Assembly: GCA_036365455.1 (NCBI GenBank)
Contig: JAWQUS010000023.1
Span: forward strand, 2,976,001 to 3,040,000
Direction of reading: 5' to 3'
Length of the DNA: 64,000 bases
Source of the DNA: Macrosoma leucophasiata
Taxonomy: Eukaryota > Arthropoda > Insecta > Lepidoptera > Hedylidae
Below are positions 54,801 to 63,914 of this stretch, one piece after another. Numbering within the stretch: position 1 is the stretch's first letter; every line of letters begins with the position of its first letter. A program made the position numbers and the translations under genes. Below the pieces are notes generated by a model. It ran no database searches. It was not told the DNA's origin and was given only the letters and a program-made list of their open reading frames with translations.

Positions 54801-55683
54801 TGGTGCTAGTCAAGGACAACGCCCTGGTCAGCAATATGGTGCTCCTGGCTTCGGATCCGGCAGCCCGCAATCTCAAGGTCCTTCTACTGCCAGTCAAGGC
54901 CAACGGCCTGGTCAACAGTATGGTGCTCCTAGCTTCGGTTCTGGCAGTCCTCAATCTCAAGGTCCCTCGGGTCAAGGTCAACGTCCTGGTCAGTCTGGTC
55001 AAGGTCAATATCAGCCCAACCAGAGTCAGAACCAATTATCGCCATCTAGCAGCTTCCCACAAGGTGGTCGTCCCTCTGGAGCAGGCCAACAAGCTTTTGG
55101 TCAAGCCTCAAGACCAGGAACAAACCAAGCACAAGATCAAGGCTATGATTACAGCCGTCCCCAAGGCTCGTCGTTCAATGGTGCATCTCGTCCTCAAGGA
55201 CAGTCTGGAAGTCCTTCCTTCCCCATCTCAGGTGGCCAGGCATCATTTGGTCCTGCTTCTAATAACCAGGGATCTTATGGAACCCCATCAAACGTTCAAG
55301 GTTCCTTTGGTCCTTCGAACAACCAAGGATCATTCGGGCTATCTTCGAATAATCAAGGGCCGTTTGGTCCATCATCTGGAAACCAAAGACCTGGCTCCCA
55401 AGGCCCATCTGGATCTGCTGGACAATCTGGTCCTTCTGGGTTCAACGCACCCAGCCAAGGATTTGGTCCGTCAAGTGATAGCCAAGGTAGACCCGGTTCA
55501 TCAGCACCATACCAGTACAATCGTCCTGGTTCCCAGCCTGGTTCTCAGGGATCTCAGCCAGGGTCTCAAGGAGCTCAACCAGGTTTCAACAAATCTCAAC
55601 CCAACCAGGCTGGTCCCGGCCAATCGTTCGGTGGTCCCCGACAACCCCCAAGCTTTTCTCCTGAAGAAGGCTACAAATATTAA
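48853..55683 (+). CDS. Gene B: RR-1 cuticular protein with resilin-like YGAPG tail (three exons)
   Basis: The deduced coding join is 48853-48861, 50195-51194 and 54179-55683 (837 aa). The signal peptide is [16 protein letters not shown], then [20 protein letters not shown] shared with gene A. Residues about 45-200 are Gly/Pro/Ser-rich with many FPG turns. The RR-1 chitin-binding domain is at about 253-316 ([38 protein letters not shown]). Residues 337-837 are disordered, with seven 28-residue units of the type [12 protein letters not shown] at 409-604, then [10 protein letters not shown]-rich sequence and the end [16 protein letters not shown] is the core elastic motif of resilins, whose Tyr residues can cross-link; here it is joined to an RR-1 rather than the usual RR-2 domain. 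Inferred role: elastic, chitin-bound component of flexible cuticle. Same phases and order as gene A, about 32 kb upstream. Confidence 0.9.
50195..51194 (+). CDS. Gene B exon 2: signal peptide remainder, Gly/Pro linker and RR-1 domain
   Basis: The acceptor is tgttttcag (ending 50194). The exon encodes residues 4-336 and ends phase 1 at GAAG|gtaaaa. The upstream ATG at 50174 lies in intron and would destroy the signal peptide. Read-through past the donor gives GKIYHFDP and a stop at 51218-51220. Confidence 0.88.
51228..51589 (-). mobile_element. 5S-SINE in gene B intron 2, 33 bp past the exon 2 donor
   Basis: TAACAAGTGT flanks it (51218-51227 and 51590-51599). Full-length reversed copy, ending GCCGGGCCATGCGCGCTTC. 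The target duplication includes the read-through stop codon TAA. It is intact enough to be recent. Confidence 0.87.
51600..52230. other. Gene B intron 2 sequence without recognised features
   Basis: AT-rich intronic sequence; a weak reversed family A-rep scrap (TAATGTGGTGGTGCTTAC) lies near 52108-52140. Confidence 0.4.
52236..52546 (+). repeat. tRNA-SINE C copy in gene B intron 2
   Basis: CCTCAGTAGCCTAGTGGTAG head; B box altered to GGGTTAGATTCCCGGG; end GGCGTGAAGTTACG. Confidence 0.8.
53110..53260 (+). repeat. Family A-rep, very diverged
   Basis: AGCCCCAGGCACCAAGACATTACCTAATTTATCTGC-like order followed by GACTAAATAATAGTG. Only the order of landmarks supports the call. It lies in gene B intron 2. 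Confidence 0.45.
53335..53470 (+). repeat. tRNA-SINE D relic
   Basis: TGTGGGATTTCGGTAACTTAG and CAAATCCCACCCGAGTTTTG resemble a decayed tRNA-like head followed by TTTTACTTTAAT. Confidence 0.5.
53505..53622 (-). repeat. Dispersed repeat carrying GCGACCGAAACGT, reversed
   Basis: AAAAAGCGACAGAAACGTCG to GTAGCTCGCGAAAACCTGAA. Confidence 0.65.
53660..53945 (-). repeat. Non-autonomous element of the CCCGCCCCGGC family, reversed, doubled
   Basis: Ends CGGGGCGGGCCGCTAGT at 53933-53949, with a facing copy start TAACTAGCGGCCCGGCCCGG at 53659, so two copies point toward each other. Confidence 0.6.
54179..55683 (+). CDS. Gene B exon 3: resilin-like terminal exon
   Basis: The acceptor gattccag ends at 54178. 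The exon starts GCGCTTACAACCCGGATG, read GAYNPDEN after the split Gly. It is open to TAA at 55681-55683 and encodes residues 337-837. Gly, Gln, Ser and Pro dominate. The other two forward frames stay open for long distances because of the repeats; composition, splice sites and match to gene A choose this frame. Confidence 0.88.
54394..54981 (+). repeat. 84-bp tandem repeat in gene B exon 3 (7 units)
   Basis: Units start at 54394, 54478, 54562, 54646, 54730, 54814 and 54898, exactly 84 bp apart. Each codes for 28 residues with [12 protein letters not shown] and SPQSQGPSG. Tyr is kept in every unit; GAPG varies to GTPG, GTPD, DAPG and GAPS. Confidence 0.88.
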
Positions 55684-55842
55684 GACCAAAGTAAAGATAG
55701 TGAAATTTTAGATTAGGCTTAAAAGAGCATTTTGAAAAAAATATACAAAAAAATGTAGCTTTTATTTACTGTACATAAATTAATATTTGTGAATATATTT
55801 AATCAAACAGATATCACTATGTGATATTGGTTGTGATTTTAT

Positions 55843-55861
55843 AATAAAATTGTGCAATAAA
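55843..55861 (+). terminator. Gene B polyadenylation signals
   Basis: AATAAA at 55843-55848 and 55856-55861, followed by a GTGTTTTATTTT downstream element. The 3' UTR is about 190 nt, far shorter than that of gene A. Confidence 0.75.
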
Positions 55862-55910
55862 GTCAGGTGTTTTATTTTACGTTGTGTAGTTAGTTTTATA
55901 ACATATTTTT

Positions 55911-56186
55911 TTTACTGGAGGTAGAGCTCCAGTGATGGAGCTCGGGGGCGTAGGCACCACCGCATTACCTAATATACTTGCCGATAAATGGTAGTGTTCA
56001 GCACTATCGTGTTCCGGTCAGGTAGTAATGTACGGCCCTGTAATTTCCGGCATAGAAGTCTTAGGCCTCAGGAGTGGTAACGCATCTGCATTTTGATCTT
56101 GGTCTTTGTGTAAGTGCCTATAGGCTGTAGTCATCACTTAACATCAATGTAAACTGCATGCTTGTTTCTTACTTCCATTATATTAA
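55911..56186 (+). repeat. Family A-rep copy just downstream of gene B
   Basis: Runs from TTTACTGGAGGTAGAGCTCC to CTTACTTCCATTATATTAAA, starting 50 bp after the last gene B signal. Its right flank (56205-56312) is duplicated at 58708-58806. Confidence 0.82.
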
Positions 56187-56482
56187 ATCACGTATACCAG
56201 TCCATTGGCATAATTGATTGACCTTAAGAACAACAAGCAATACATTTAAGTAATCACATCCAGTTTCATAAATTATTACAATAAATTTATGTCTAATTTA
56301 TTTGAAAAAATTACTTAGTAAAAGAAAAACTTTTGCGCGGACTAAAGAGTATGAAATTTGGCACAGTTGAGATGGAGTGCAGGCAAATAACACTTTTTGT
56401 GAAAATGCATTAAAATAATGTAGTAAATTAAAACTATATATTAATTAATTCATTACACACACTACGATCAAGCATAACGTTC

Positions 56483-56610
56483 ACTTGTTTTATATTATTT
56501 CGCATTAACACATGCTTGTGAAATATATTTTTACTAGATTCCCAGTAGGTCGCGAGTTCGAGTCTCGCCTGAAGTCAAATTTTTCTTTACATTTTTTTTT
56601 TTAATAAAAA
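56483..56610 (+). repeat. tRNA-SINE D' copy with partly deleted head
   Basis: A reversed tail (TTTTATATTATTTCGCATTA to GTGAAATATATTTTTA) joins directly to CTAGATTCCCAGTAGGTCGC and TCGAGTCTCGCCTGAAGTC of a forward head. Confidence 0.7.
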
Positions 56611-56837
56611 TATAACGTTCACTTGGTTAATGTCACAATGTCAAAATATATGTGCTGTGCACCAGCCTGTTAAAATACGGTTTCATATAAGAAATTGAAA
56701 GTTATTTTGTAAATTTCTATATCGATGCAACCCTGCCTACAATACTGGATTCTGAAATGAATTGAATAACTCAAAAAACTATATATCTCATAAGATAAAG
56801 CTAAATATAAAACAGTAATGTAGATTGGTCCTTGAGA

Positions 56838-57128
56838 TATAGAGCAACACCAGAGGGGAGTAGCCATATACAGGCTTGCCCCTCTGTCAAAGTACAAGCC
56901 CAAAGGGGCCTATACCTGTCGCCTAGATGTTTAAATGTGTGCGTGAAATTGTTTCTGTATTTTCTTAAAGTCAAGGTGTGAGTTTCGTAGTAATAGACGA
57001 ATTTTGTAGTGTGCGTGTGTGTCGCACGCATTTCCCCCCGGAAAAAATTTCCGACTGTTTTGCATCGGTAATAAACGCTATGGCTACTACTCCAGTCCGC
57101 CGCGGCCGGTGGCCCGTGTTGCTCTATG
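56838..57128. mobile_element. MITE E copy 3 with 8-bp target duplication (hAT-like)
   Basis: CCTTGAGA lies at 56830-56837 and 57129-57136. The ends TATAGAGCAACAC and GTGTTGCTCTATG are inverted. An 8-bp duplication points to a hAT-type transposase. It is the best copy for defining the family. Confidence 0.83.
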
Positions 57129-57199
57129 CCTTGAGATTGAGGTATATCAGTCAAATGTCTCATTTCCTCTTTTACAAACTGATAACCTTTGATTATATA

Positions 57200-58020
57200 C
57201 ACGTCTAGATGGAGCATCTTAATTCATAAGCGTCCAAAAAAATATCAGATAACTGTTGGCTCAGAACTTCGTTCCGCTCGCTCAGTAGCGATAATGTCAT
57301 TGTAACGTAAACACGTTCGCGTCTATGCTTTCATTATGACGATTTGCGCTATTAAAAGTGTGCCGAAATTACAAAAGAAGAATAATAACATCTTAAAACA
57401 TTTCTTATTATCAGTAACTACACTTTCCTTAGTCCTAAATTTATGCCAGAAATATATCAACAATATTTAATTTTACGTCGCATTTGTACGATTCATTGAA
57501 CGCCATGTTTACTGTGTTGCCAGTTTTTGATTTAAAATCTTCCCAGTGAAATGTTTAAAAATAAGTTTAAATATTTAAAAGTTACAAAATAAAATCTATA
57601 TAAAATATATGTTTAATACATAAGTACATTATTTTAATAACCCCCGATGGGTAAAGAGGGGTGTTCTAAGTTTGACGTGTGTACCTGTTTGTGGGTTGGT
57701 AAATTCCCAACTAATGGATCCATTCCAGATTTTGATTTTGTTCTTAAAAATGTATTTATTTTTCTTCATGTTAAAAGTAATTTACACTAAGAACAAATAA
57801 CTAAAAACGAATAACTTAAGCTAATGCACGAACCTATACAAACAAAAAATTAAAAATAACTAAAGCCACTGTGAGACGACCCGACGAATATCGTAATATT
57901 ATTATGTCACACATTAGGAAAAAATTGCACTCGACTTAAGCTAATTTTTCCTACTTCTAGAGGAAAATTTCATAAGCAAGTAACATTTCACCAGTTGAGT
58001 AGTGTGTGTAAAGCGAATAA
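57200..58020. other. AT-rich spacer with no recognised gene
   Basis: Nothing recognised beyond a short tract related to LINE-like 3' ends near 57150-57212 (ACTGATAACC, TATACACGTCTAGATGGAGC) whose complement occurs at 58098-58135. Confidence 0.4.
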
Positions 58021-58172
58021 AATATACGTGTGTGTTACACGCACACAAGGGTTTTCGAATTGGGACATTGTTTTTGCAGCATTTGTAAGGCGACGCTCCA
58101 TCTAGACGTGTATATAATCAAAGCTGATAACATAGAGTATAAAGAAAAGAGAAACAGACATAACATGAAAGA

Positions 58173-58659
58173 TTTTACTGGTGGTAGAGCTCCAGTGATG
58201 GAGCTCGGGGGGGTAGAGACCACATCCCTACTTCCCTACTTAATATTTCTTAATACTTAATACTTCCCTACTTAGACATTCTACTGATATACTTTTACAT
58301 TAGTTTATTACATTTAGTTTTATCTTAGTGATATTCTTGACTTTACATATATTTTTTATCTTGTTTGACATGTATATCAATTGTTATTCACTTTAATTTA
58401 TTTTGTTTGTTTTTGACGTGTCATAAGAGGTGCCTGTCACCCTAAATGAATAAATGAGTTTCTGATTCTGATTCTGATACGGCCCTGTAATTTCCGGCAC
58501 AGAGGCATAACCCTCAGCCTCAGCAGCAACCTTAGGCCTCAGCAGTGGTAATGCATCTGCATTTTGACCTTGGTATTTGTGTCGGTGTCTATAGGCTGCA
58601 GTCATCACTTAACATCAATGTAAACTGCATGCTTGTTTGCCCCTCCCATTACATAAAAA
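58173..58659 (+). repeat. Family A-rep copy interrupted by a LINE tail
   Basis: Parts 58173-58226 and 58478-58659 belong to one copy; the middle is the GATTCT-tailed LINE fragment. Confidence 0.75.
58262..58477 (+). repeat. Non-LTR 3' end with GATTCT tail, copy 3
   Basis: Nearly identical to 2085-2298; tail TTCTGATTCTGATTCTGA. Inserted in a family A-rep copy. Confidence 0.7.
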
Positions 58660-59314
58660 TAAGAACATTGAAATATTTAGGCACAATCACGTAATTACCG
58701 GTCCATAGGCATAATTGATTGACCTTAAGAACAACAAGCAATACATTTAAGTAATCACATCCAATTTCATATATTATTACAATAAATAACGATCTAATTT
58801 ATTTGAAACTAGCTGTTGCCCACGGCTTCGCCCGCGTGGATGTCGTTTTATAATCCTGAAAATAAGATCTATGATGTATTGCTTGCGTATTTACGCACAT
58901 GACTACCTGGCAGGCTAGTGTAAACATGTAAGTAAATATAGGTGACTGCACCGATCTGTTTACCAATAAACTTCAAAAACCTATTTTATACATTTAAAAC
59001 TTTCAGTTTCGAACACATTTCGTTAATTAACAAATAGGTATAAAAAATGCTTTTTTTCTTTTTCTTCGGGCCATGCACGATAGACGTGTTTGTTTATGTT
59101 CGAAAATTGATAAAAACAAAATTGAATTCGGTAAACAGATAGGTGAATCATGCTGAGAAGATTTATTACCAGATCCATTCCAGCAACGGCAGTAGTAGCA
59201 ACCAGAGTAGAAGAAGCTGATGATTACGCCAGCCCTGATAGTCCTAGAAGAATTTCGCAACCAGCAACATTTTCACTAGGCGTTTTAAAATAGTCGCTGA
59301 ACTGCGGGTGGAGG

Positions 59315-59693
59315 TGTTACGTACACCACTAAACCATTAGGGGTATGCTGACGAATAACGAACCTAATTCCGACATCGAGGGCACCGAATGACGATTCCA
59401 CAATTCAAGGCAGCTGAGGCGTTGATTTACAAGGACGCGCAGTCATCACCTAACATCTAGAACACTAGGTAACTGCGACACCAGGGCACCGAATGAGGAA
59501 GCTGAGGCAGCGGTTTTACGAGGTCGCGTAGTCTTGATGCGCTCGGTTGTGATAAATGTGAACATTCTATAGCTAACATCGCTTAGGGTCACTAGTTTTA
59601 GTTTAGTTATAGTTTAATATGTAATAATTTAATAAATTAGTTTCTTTATTATAAAAATGTCTTTTTATAAGTATTCCGGCAGCGACCTTTACA
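59315..59693 (+). mobile_element. Candidate LTR remnant
   Basis: The block begins TGTTACGTACACC and ends GACCTTTACA, contains AATAAATTAG, and is followed after 3 nt by TTGGTCGACAGGTTCGG, which could be a primer-binding site. Only about 40 bp of interior follow. No second LTR or target duplication is found in the window. Confidence 0.4.
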
Positions 59694-59888
59694 TAATTGG
59701 TCGACAGGTTCGGATCTTAGACCATAACACCAGTAAACAATTTATTTTATCATCACACCGCGACATATCGTATCTCATGTGATACTTGCCTTTGTGTCAC
59801 GACTTTGTTATCATGATAGGTCATCTTTTTCTGTAGGATATTGACAGAGAGCTTCTATAAAACCTAAATAGCTTAACATTAATCTTTA

Positions 59889-60473
59889 CCTGCCTCAGAA
59901 GCCAAGTGGTAGCAGGCCACTACTACTGCGCTGGGGTTTTTTTTTTTTTTTATGTAACCAAAGTGGCAAACAAGCATGCAGATCACATTGATGTTAAGTG
60001 ATAACTGCAGCCTATAGACACCCACACAAAGACCGAGGTCAAAATGCAGATGCGTTACCACTCCTGAGGCCTAAGGTATTACGCCTCTGTGCCGGAAATT
60101 ACAGGGCCGTACATTACCACCTGACCGGAACACGACAATGCTAAACACTACCATTTCCTACCGGTTCTATCGATTCCCGGATCGGGGGACAGTAGAGATA
60201 GCAATGTAATTGCTTTATCTTTAGTTCTATTGGGATTTTTTCAATTTTCTGGAAGTGTCCTAGTACCTCGATATTTGGTAATGCGACCGCAGATGTCACT
60301 AGTATTGCCTGGAAGTTTGCCAGTAGCTCGAAGTTTGGTAATGTGCCATGTCAATAGGCTCGCCATCAGTTACATGGTTCAAAACGTAACTGGCAACGGG
60401 TGTTTGCATGTATGCTTAAATGCATTTATTTTCCTCTGCCTACCCTTTCGGGGATTACAGGCGTGAAGTTACA
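59889..60473 (+). repeat. tRNA-SINE C copy split by a family A-rep insertion
   Basis: The head (59889-59936, TGCCTCAGAAGCCAAGTGG) and body (60156-60473) are separated by a reversed A-rep with its poly-T on the left. The body also has an internal repeat around TTTGGTAATGCGACC and TTTGGTAATGTGCC. Confidence 0.75.
59937..60155 (-). repeat. Family A-rep copy, 5' truncated
   Basis: T run of about 15, AACCAAAGTGGCAAACAAGC, ending at AACACTACCATTT. 5' truncation is expected for target-primed retroelements. Confidence 0.8.
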
Positions 60474-60486
60474 TACTAATCTTTAA

Positions 60487-60531
60487 CTGTAGAGTTCTAT
60501 GGACGGAGCTCGAGGGCGAAGGCACCACCGC
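60487..60531 (+). repeat. Family A-rep scrap
   Basis: GTAGAGTTCTATGGACGGAG to GGCGAAGGCACCACCGC only. Confidence 0.6.
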
Positions 60532-61202
60532 AAGCATAAAGTTCACAAGTCTATATATACGGTAAATGATGTGTAGCCTATAAACATCTACCTAAATCCG
60601 ATCATGTGTGTGTTGGGACACGCGCAATGTAGGTTTACTAAGTACATTTTATTAAAAGATTGACTATCACACGTAAACTTGTGGAGTCTACTAATTTGTG
60701 TTAATAATATAGGTTAGGATCCCCCTGCTGAATCATTTCGTTCATCCAGACATGCTACAAACCTAATTTTTACGCATATTTATAATCTAAAGAACATAAT
60801 ATATCCACTAGGTTGCCTGTCTAAATTTGTCTGCAAAGTATTTTAAATAAAATTATTTTATTTTTAACAGCCAGCAACTCTTACATGCGGCCGATATAAT
60901 TTGTCTCCCGTATATCATAATAATGAGAAAAATAAAATGGTTTAATTTGATATATAAATAATACGTCATATTGTACGTTATGGACGTATAAGTTATTGGG
61001 GCGGCACGAATATATGTAAGGGCTGCCAAGAATGCAGCCGTGATTTTTCCGGGTCTTTATAGATATTGCTGTGAAGTGGACGTTATTTTATGAAAAAAAA
61101 ACAAGTATAAAAAAACTTATAAAATAATATTATCAACCATTTTTTGATAGGCAACCTACTGGATATATGTTCTCTAGATTATACATAAGTATGCGTAAAA
61201 AT

Positions 61203-61558
61203 GAAGCGCGCATGGCCCAGCGGCTGGTGTAGATCGTAAGCGATCTACTCGGTTAAGCACTACGGCCGCGGTCGGGTAGTGTGATGGGTGACCGCTAGTG
61301 GCAAATAAAATGCGCGTTTCCGTGCTTCGGAGGGCACGTTAAACCGTCGGTCCCGGTTGCTATCGATAGATAGCAGTCGTTAAACCTTGTCGGAGGCGTT
61401 ATGGGCGGTTTGAAAACATCCGACAGCGTCTGGCCACTAACCCACCCACCTCCACCAATCCGCATTGGAGCAGCGTGGTGGAGTAAGCTCCAGGCCTCCC
61501 CCCAAAAAGGGGAGAGACTCGTGCCCAGCAGTGGGACGTATAATGGGTTGCCATTAAT
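61203..61558 (+). mobile_element. 5S-SINE copy nested in MITE K
   Basis: Complete family text from GAAGCGCGCATGGCCCAGCG to GGGTTGCCATTAATAAT. Its left target copy ATGCGTAAAAAT is at 61191-61202 and the matching right copy is at 63583-63594. So a LINE and another repeat entered its (ATT)n tail later. Confidence 0.82.
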
Positions 61559-61599
61559 AATATTCCACTTATTTATTTTTTTACTCATTAAATATTTTC

Positions 61600-62760
61600 T
61601 TACATAAATATTTATTTATTTATTTAATCTTTAATGCATATATTACAAAATGTGTACATAAGGTGGACCCAGAAATTTAAATTTTTGTTTGAGTTAGATG
61701 GGGGCACACGGATCGTTAAGGATAGAGTGAAGTAAACAGAGAATTCTTAAAGATCTTCTGTGGCGAATAGGCAGCCAGTTCAGTTTGGACCTGTGATTCG
61801 ATATATGATCGAATTCACGAAGTCCAAAGATGAAACGGATAGAGTTATTGATGATACGATCTATTTTGTTGAGATGATATTGTGTTAGATCGGAGTAACA
61901 AACATCCCATAATCCACATAATCAATTAGTGAGGGCATGAAGATCATCGTTTAGAGCAGAAATGGCAAGGGCAAGATTATTGGGGTCGGCATGGCAATAA
62001 AGTTGAAGATCATCCGCATACAAATGGTAAGAGCATCCAAGGTCACGTGTGACAAAATTAATAAACAAAGAAAACAATAAAGGAGATAGAATACCGCCTT
62101 GTGGCACACCAGTGGACAGATGACACCAATCAGACGAGTCCTGATCAGCGTGCACAGCCTGCTGGCGACCACGAAGATATGACGAAAACCATTCCTGCAC
62201 GAGAGGCGAGGTACCGATGTACGAAAGAATAGCGATAAGAATATCATGGTCCACAGTATTGAACGCGTTAGTAAAATCAATTAGCACTAACACCATAAGC
62301 AGAGGCTTTTCCATACCTATTCTGACGTCTTCCACAATGTTAAGCAGAGCTGTGGATGTACTGTGTCCTGATCGGAATCCAGATTGGAAAGGGGAGAGGA
62401 TGTTGTTCTTGAGGATGAATTTGGATAACTGGGAATGAACGACTGCTTCAAGAATCTTAGATATAAAGGGCAGGATTGAAATGGGCCGGAACTGGTTAAT
62501 TTGACTGGGTGAGGGAACAAAAAGTGATTTGAGAAACTTCCAAACTACTGCCGGCGAAGAATGCATAACATTTTCATAAATGAAGCGGCGTTTCGCTGCT
62601 CTTACCATTTGATTGCAGCAGTTTCTAGCTACTTTGTGCAGTGTCCAATTTTCATCGCTGCGGTCTCTCTTGTAGATACGAAAAGCTTTGTCGCGACGCC
62701 TCATAGCCATTCTGACACCACATATATAAGTATAAAAATAAACAAATATATATAAAAAAT
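61600..62760 (-). pseudogene. CR1-like non-LTR retrotransposon, reverse-transcriptase remnant
   Basis: The main open stretch (about 61922-62730) reads RRRDKAFRIYKRDRSDENW, VWKFLKSLFVPSPSQ, then FRPISILPFISKILE, SGFRSGHSTSTALL, LVLIDFTNAFNTVDHDI (motif A), STGVPQGGILSPLLFSLF and YHLYADDLQLY (catalytic Asp pair). The jump from KSLF to INQFRPIS is shorter than in intact CR1 proteins, so an internal piece is lost. Beyond 61922 the frame is broken by stops and shifts, though similarity to the CR1 C-terminal region continues. The endonuclease is absent, as in 5'-truncated copies. The (TTTA)n run at 61606-61625 fits its 3' tail. Confidence 0.8.
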
Positions 62761-62793
62761 TAAAATTAGGTATTAAGCGGAGTTCCGCATTAT

Positions 62794-63582
62794 TATTATG
62801 TCTCTCGTCAGCACGGGGCCAATTTGAACCCCGGACCTTTGTCAGGCTTGCGCGGGGACATGGGGGGTCCAACACGTAGAGGCCCTTTCGAGAATTTTGA
62901 TCTACTTTGTAATGGGTTATATTCGGCGGGACCTCTCTCTGACTGCATCAATAGTTAATACAGGCACAGACAGACCCCGCAGAATATAATGGGACTATTG
63001 CAATGATAAGTGATTCGCCAAACTTTGGGCTATGTGGGTGAACTGGGGGGACTAGCTGGCTGGGCCTATGGAGTGAGATCCGGCACCTGCCTATATTCAA
63101 CATCTCACATTATCGAATCCTACTTTAGGCAGGTGGTGACTCGCCTCTCCTTGGTGGGCCCCCCAAACAGCCAACCCGATGGTCGACGGGGGGCAACACT
63201 GTTGAGAGAGGCTGGGGGTGTCGAGAGGTGTGGCCCCGGTTTCACCATCACGAGCGAGTAATCTCGAGCTCGGAGCGGGCTTCCCCGCTTTTCGCGGCTT
63301 TAGACACTTCCACCCCCGAGTGTATGGCTCTTGCAGAAATTTAGATAACAGCCTATTATCCAAATTTCTGCAAATGCCATACCTCTAGCGCCCCACTCGG
63401 ACCGGCCAATGAAGGCAAGCCAGAGGTGAGAGACCTGATGCTCTGTCCGGCCGTACCTCTGTGTGGCGGACGAGGCGGAGCCCAGTTCTCTCGGAGGAAC
63501 TCGAGATGATGGTAGGGGGTGGTGTCGCTACTCACCAACAGCTCGCCACAAGCTGCTCTGCCCCCTTATTATTATTATTATT
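62794..63582 (+). repeat. TCTCTCGTCAGCACGGG repeat, long copy
   Basis: Shares its first 290 bp with 7444-7738 and continues through GGCCCCGGTTTCACCATCAC, a hairpin around 63345-63368 (CAGAAATTTAGATAA and TTATCCAAATTTCTG) and AACAGCTCGCCACAAGC to a (TTA)n run. More GC-rich than its surroundings. Its open frames have no family signature. It may be a LINE 3' region or a large SINE. Confidence 0.6.
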
Positions 63583-63739
63583 ATGCGTAAAAATTAGGTT
63601 TGCAGCATACCTGGATGAACGAAATGATTCTGCAGTGGGATTCTAACGTAATAAATAATAGGTATAACCTGTGTAAATAATAGTTTTTCTACATTCCTTA
63701 TTTCTTGTCCGTTTGGCTGATAGGGGATTCAAAATTATT

Positions 63740-63912
63740 CATTCGTACATCGTGCCAGTGAAGGCGTTGGGAATTGATGACCCAGTGGCCCATCGCCCTC
63801 TAGTGGAGAAGAATTCTTGCACCAGTGCAGTCAACTGAACAATGGTGGTCAAACTGGATACTATAACTACCGCCCTTGGCAATCCGCCTGCACAGCGTGG
63901 CGATTATGGCAT
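63740..63912 (-). repeat. Reversed copy of the repeat nested in the BEL/Pao element
   Basis: CTAGTGGAGAAGAATTCTTG, CAGTCAACTGAACAATGG and ACCGCCCTTGGCAATCCGCC are the complement of blocks at 33500-33680. Confidence 0.6.
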
Positions 63913-63914
63913 AT

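Larger units (their letters stand above)
60713..63647. mobile_element. MITE K copy 1, split by a 2.4-kb nest
   Basis: The left end (GTTAGGAT.., CTGAATCATTTCGTTCATCC, CTAATTTTTACGCATA, CCACTAGGTTGCC) is the complement of the right end, whose parts lie at 61145-61202 (GGCAACCTACTGG..) and 63583-63647 (GCGTAAAAATTAGGTTTG.., ATTCTAAC). The inverted ends are about 105 bp. The nest 61203-63582 is flanked by ATGCGTAAAAAT. Confidence 0.78.

Noticed and set aside
54394..54981. Regularly spaced repeats as a CRISPR-like array
   Set aside because: Spacing is a coding multiple of three without unique spacers, and the DNA is from an animal.
54233..55035. Long antisense frames across gene B exon 3
   Set aside because: They are shadows of the coding repeat; composition follows the sense strand.
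54194..55711. A 505-codon open frame overlapping gene B exon 3 in another forward frame
   Set aside because: The repeat unit is a multiple of three and Gln/Gly/Pro codons give few stops in any frame. It has no splice continuity with the RR-1 exon and no protein signature.
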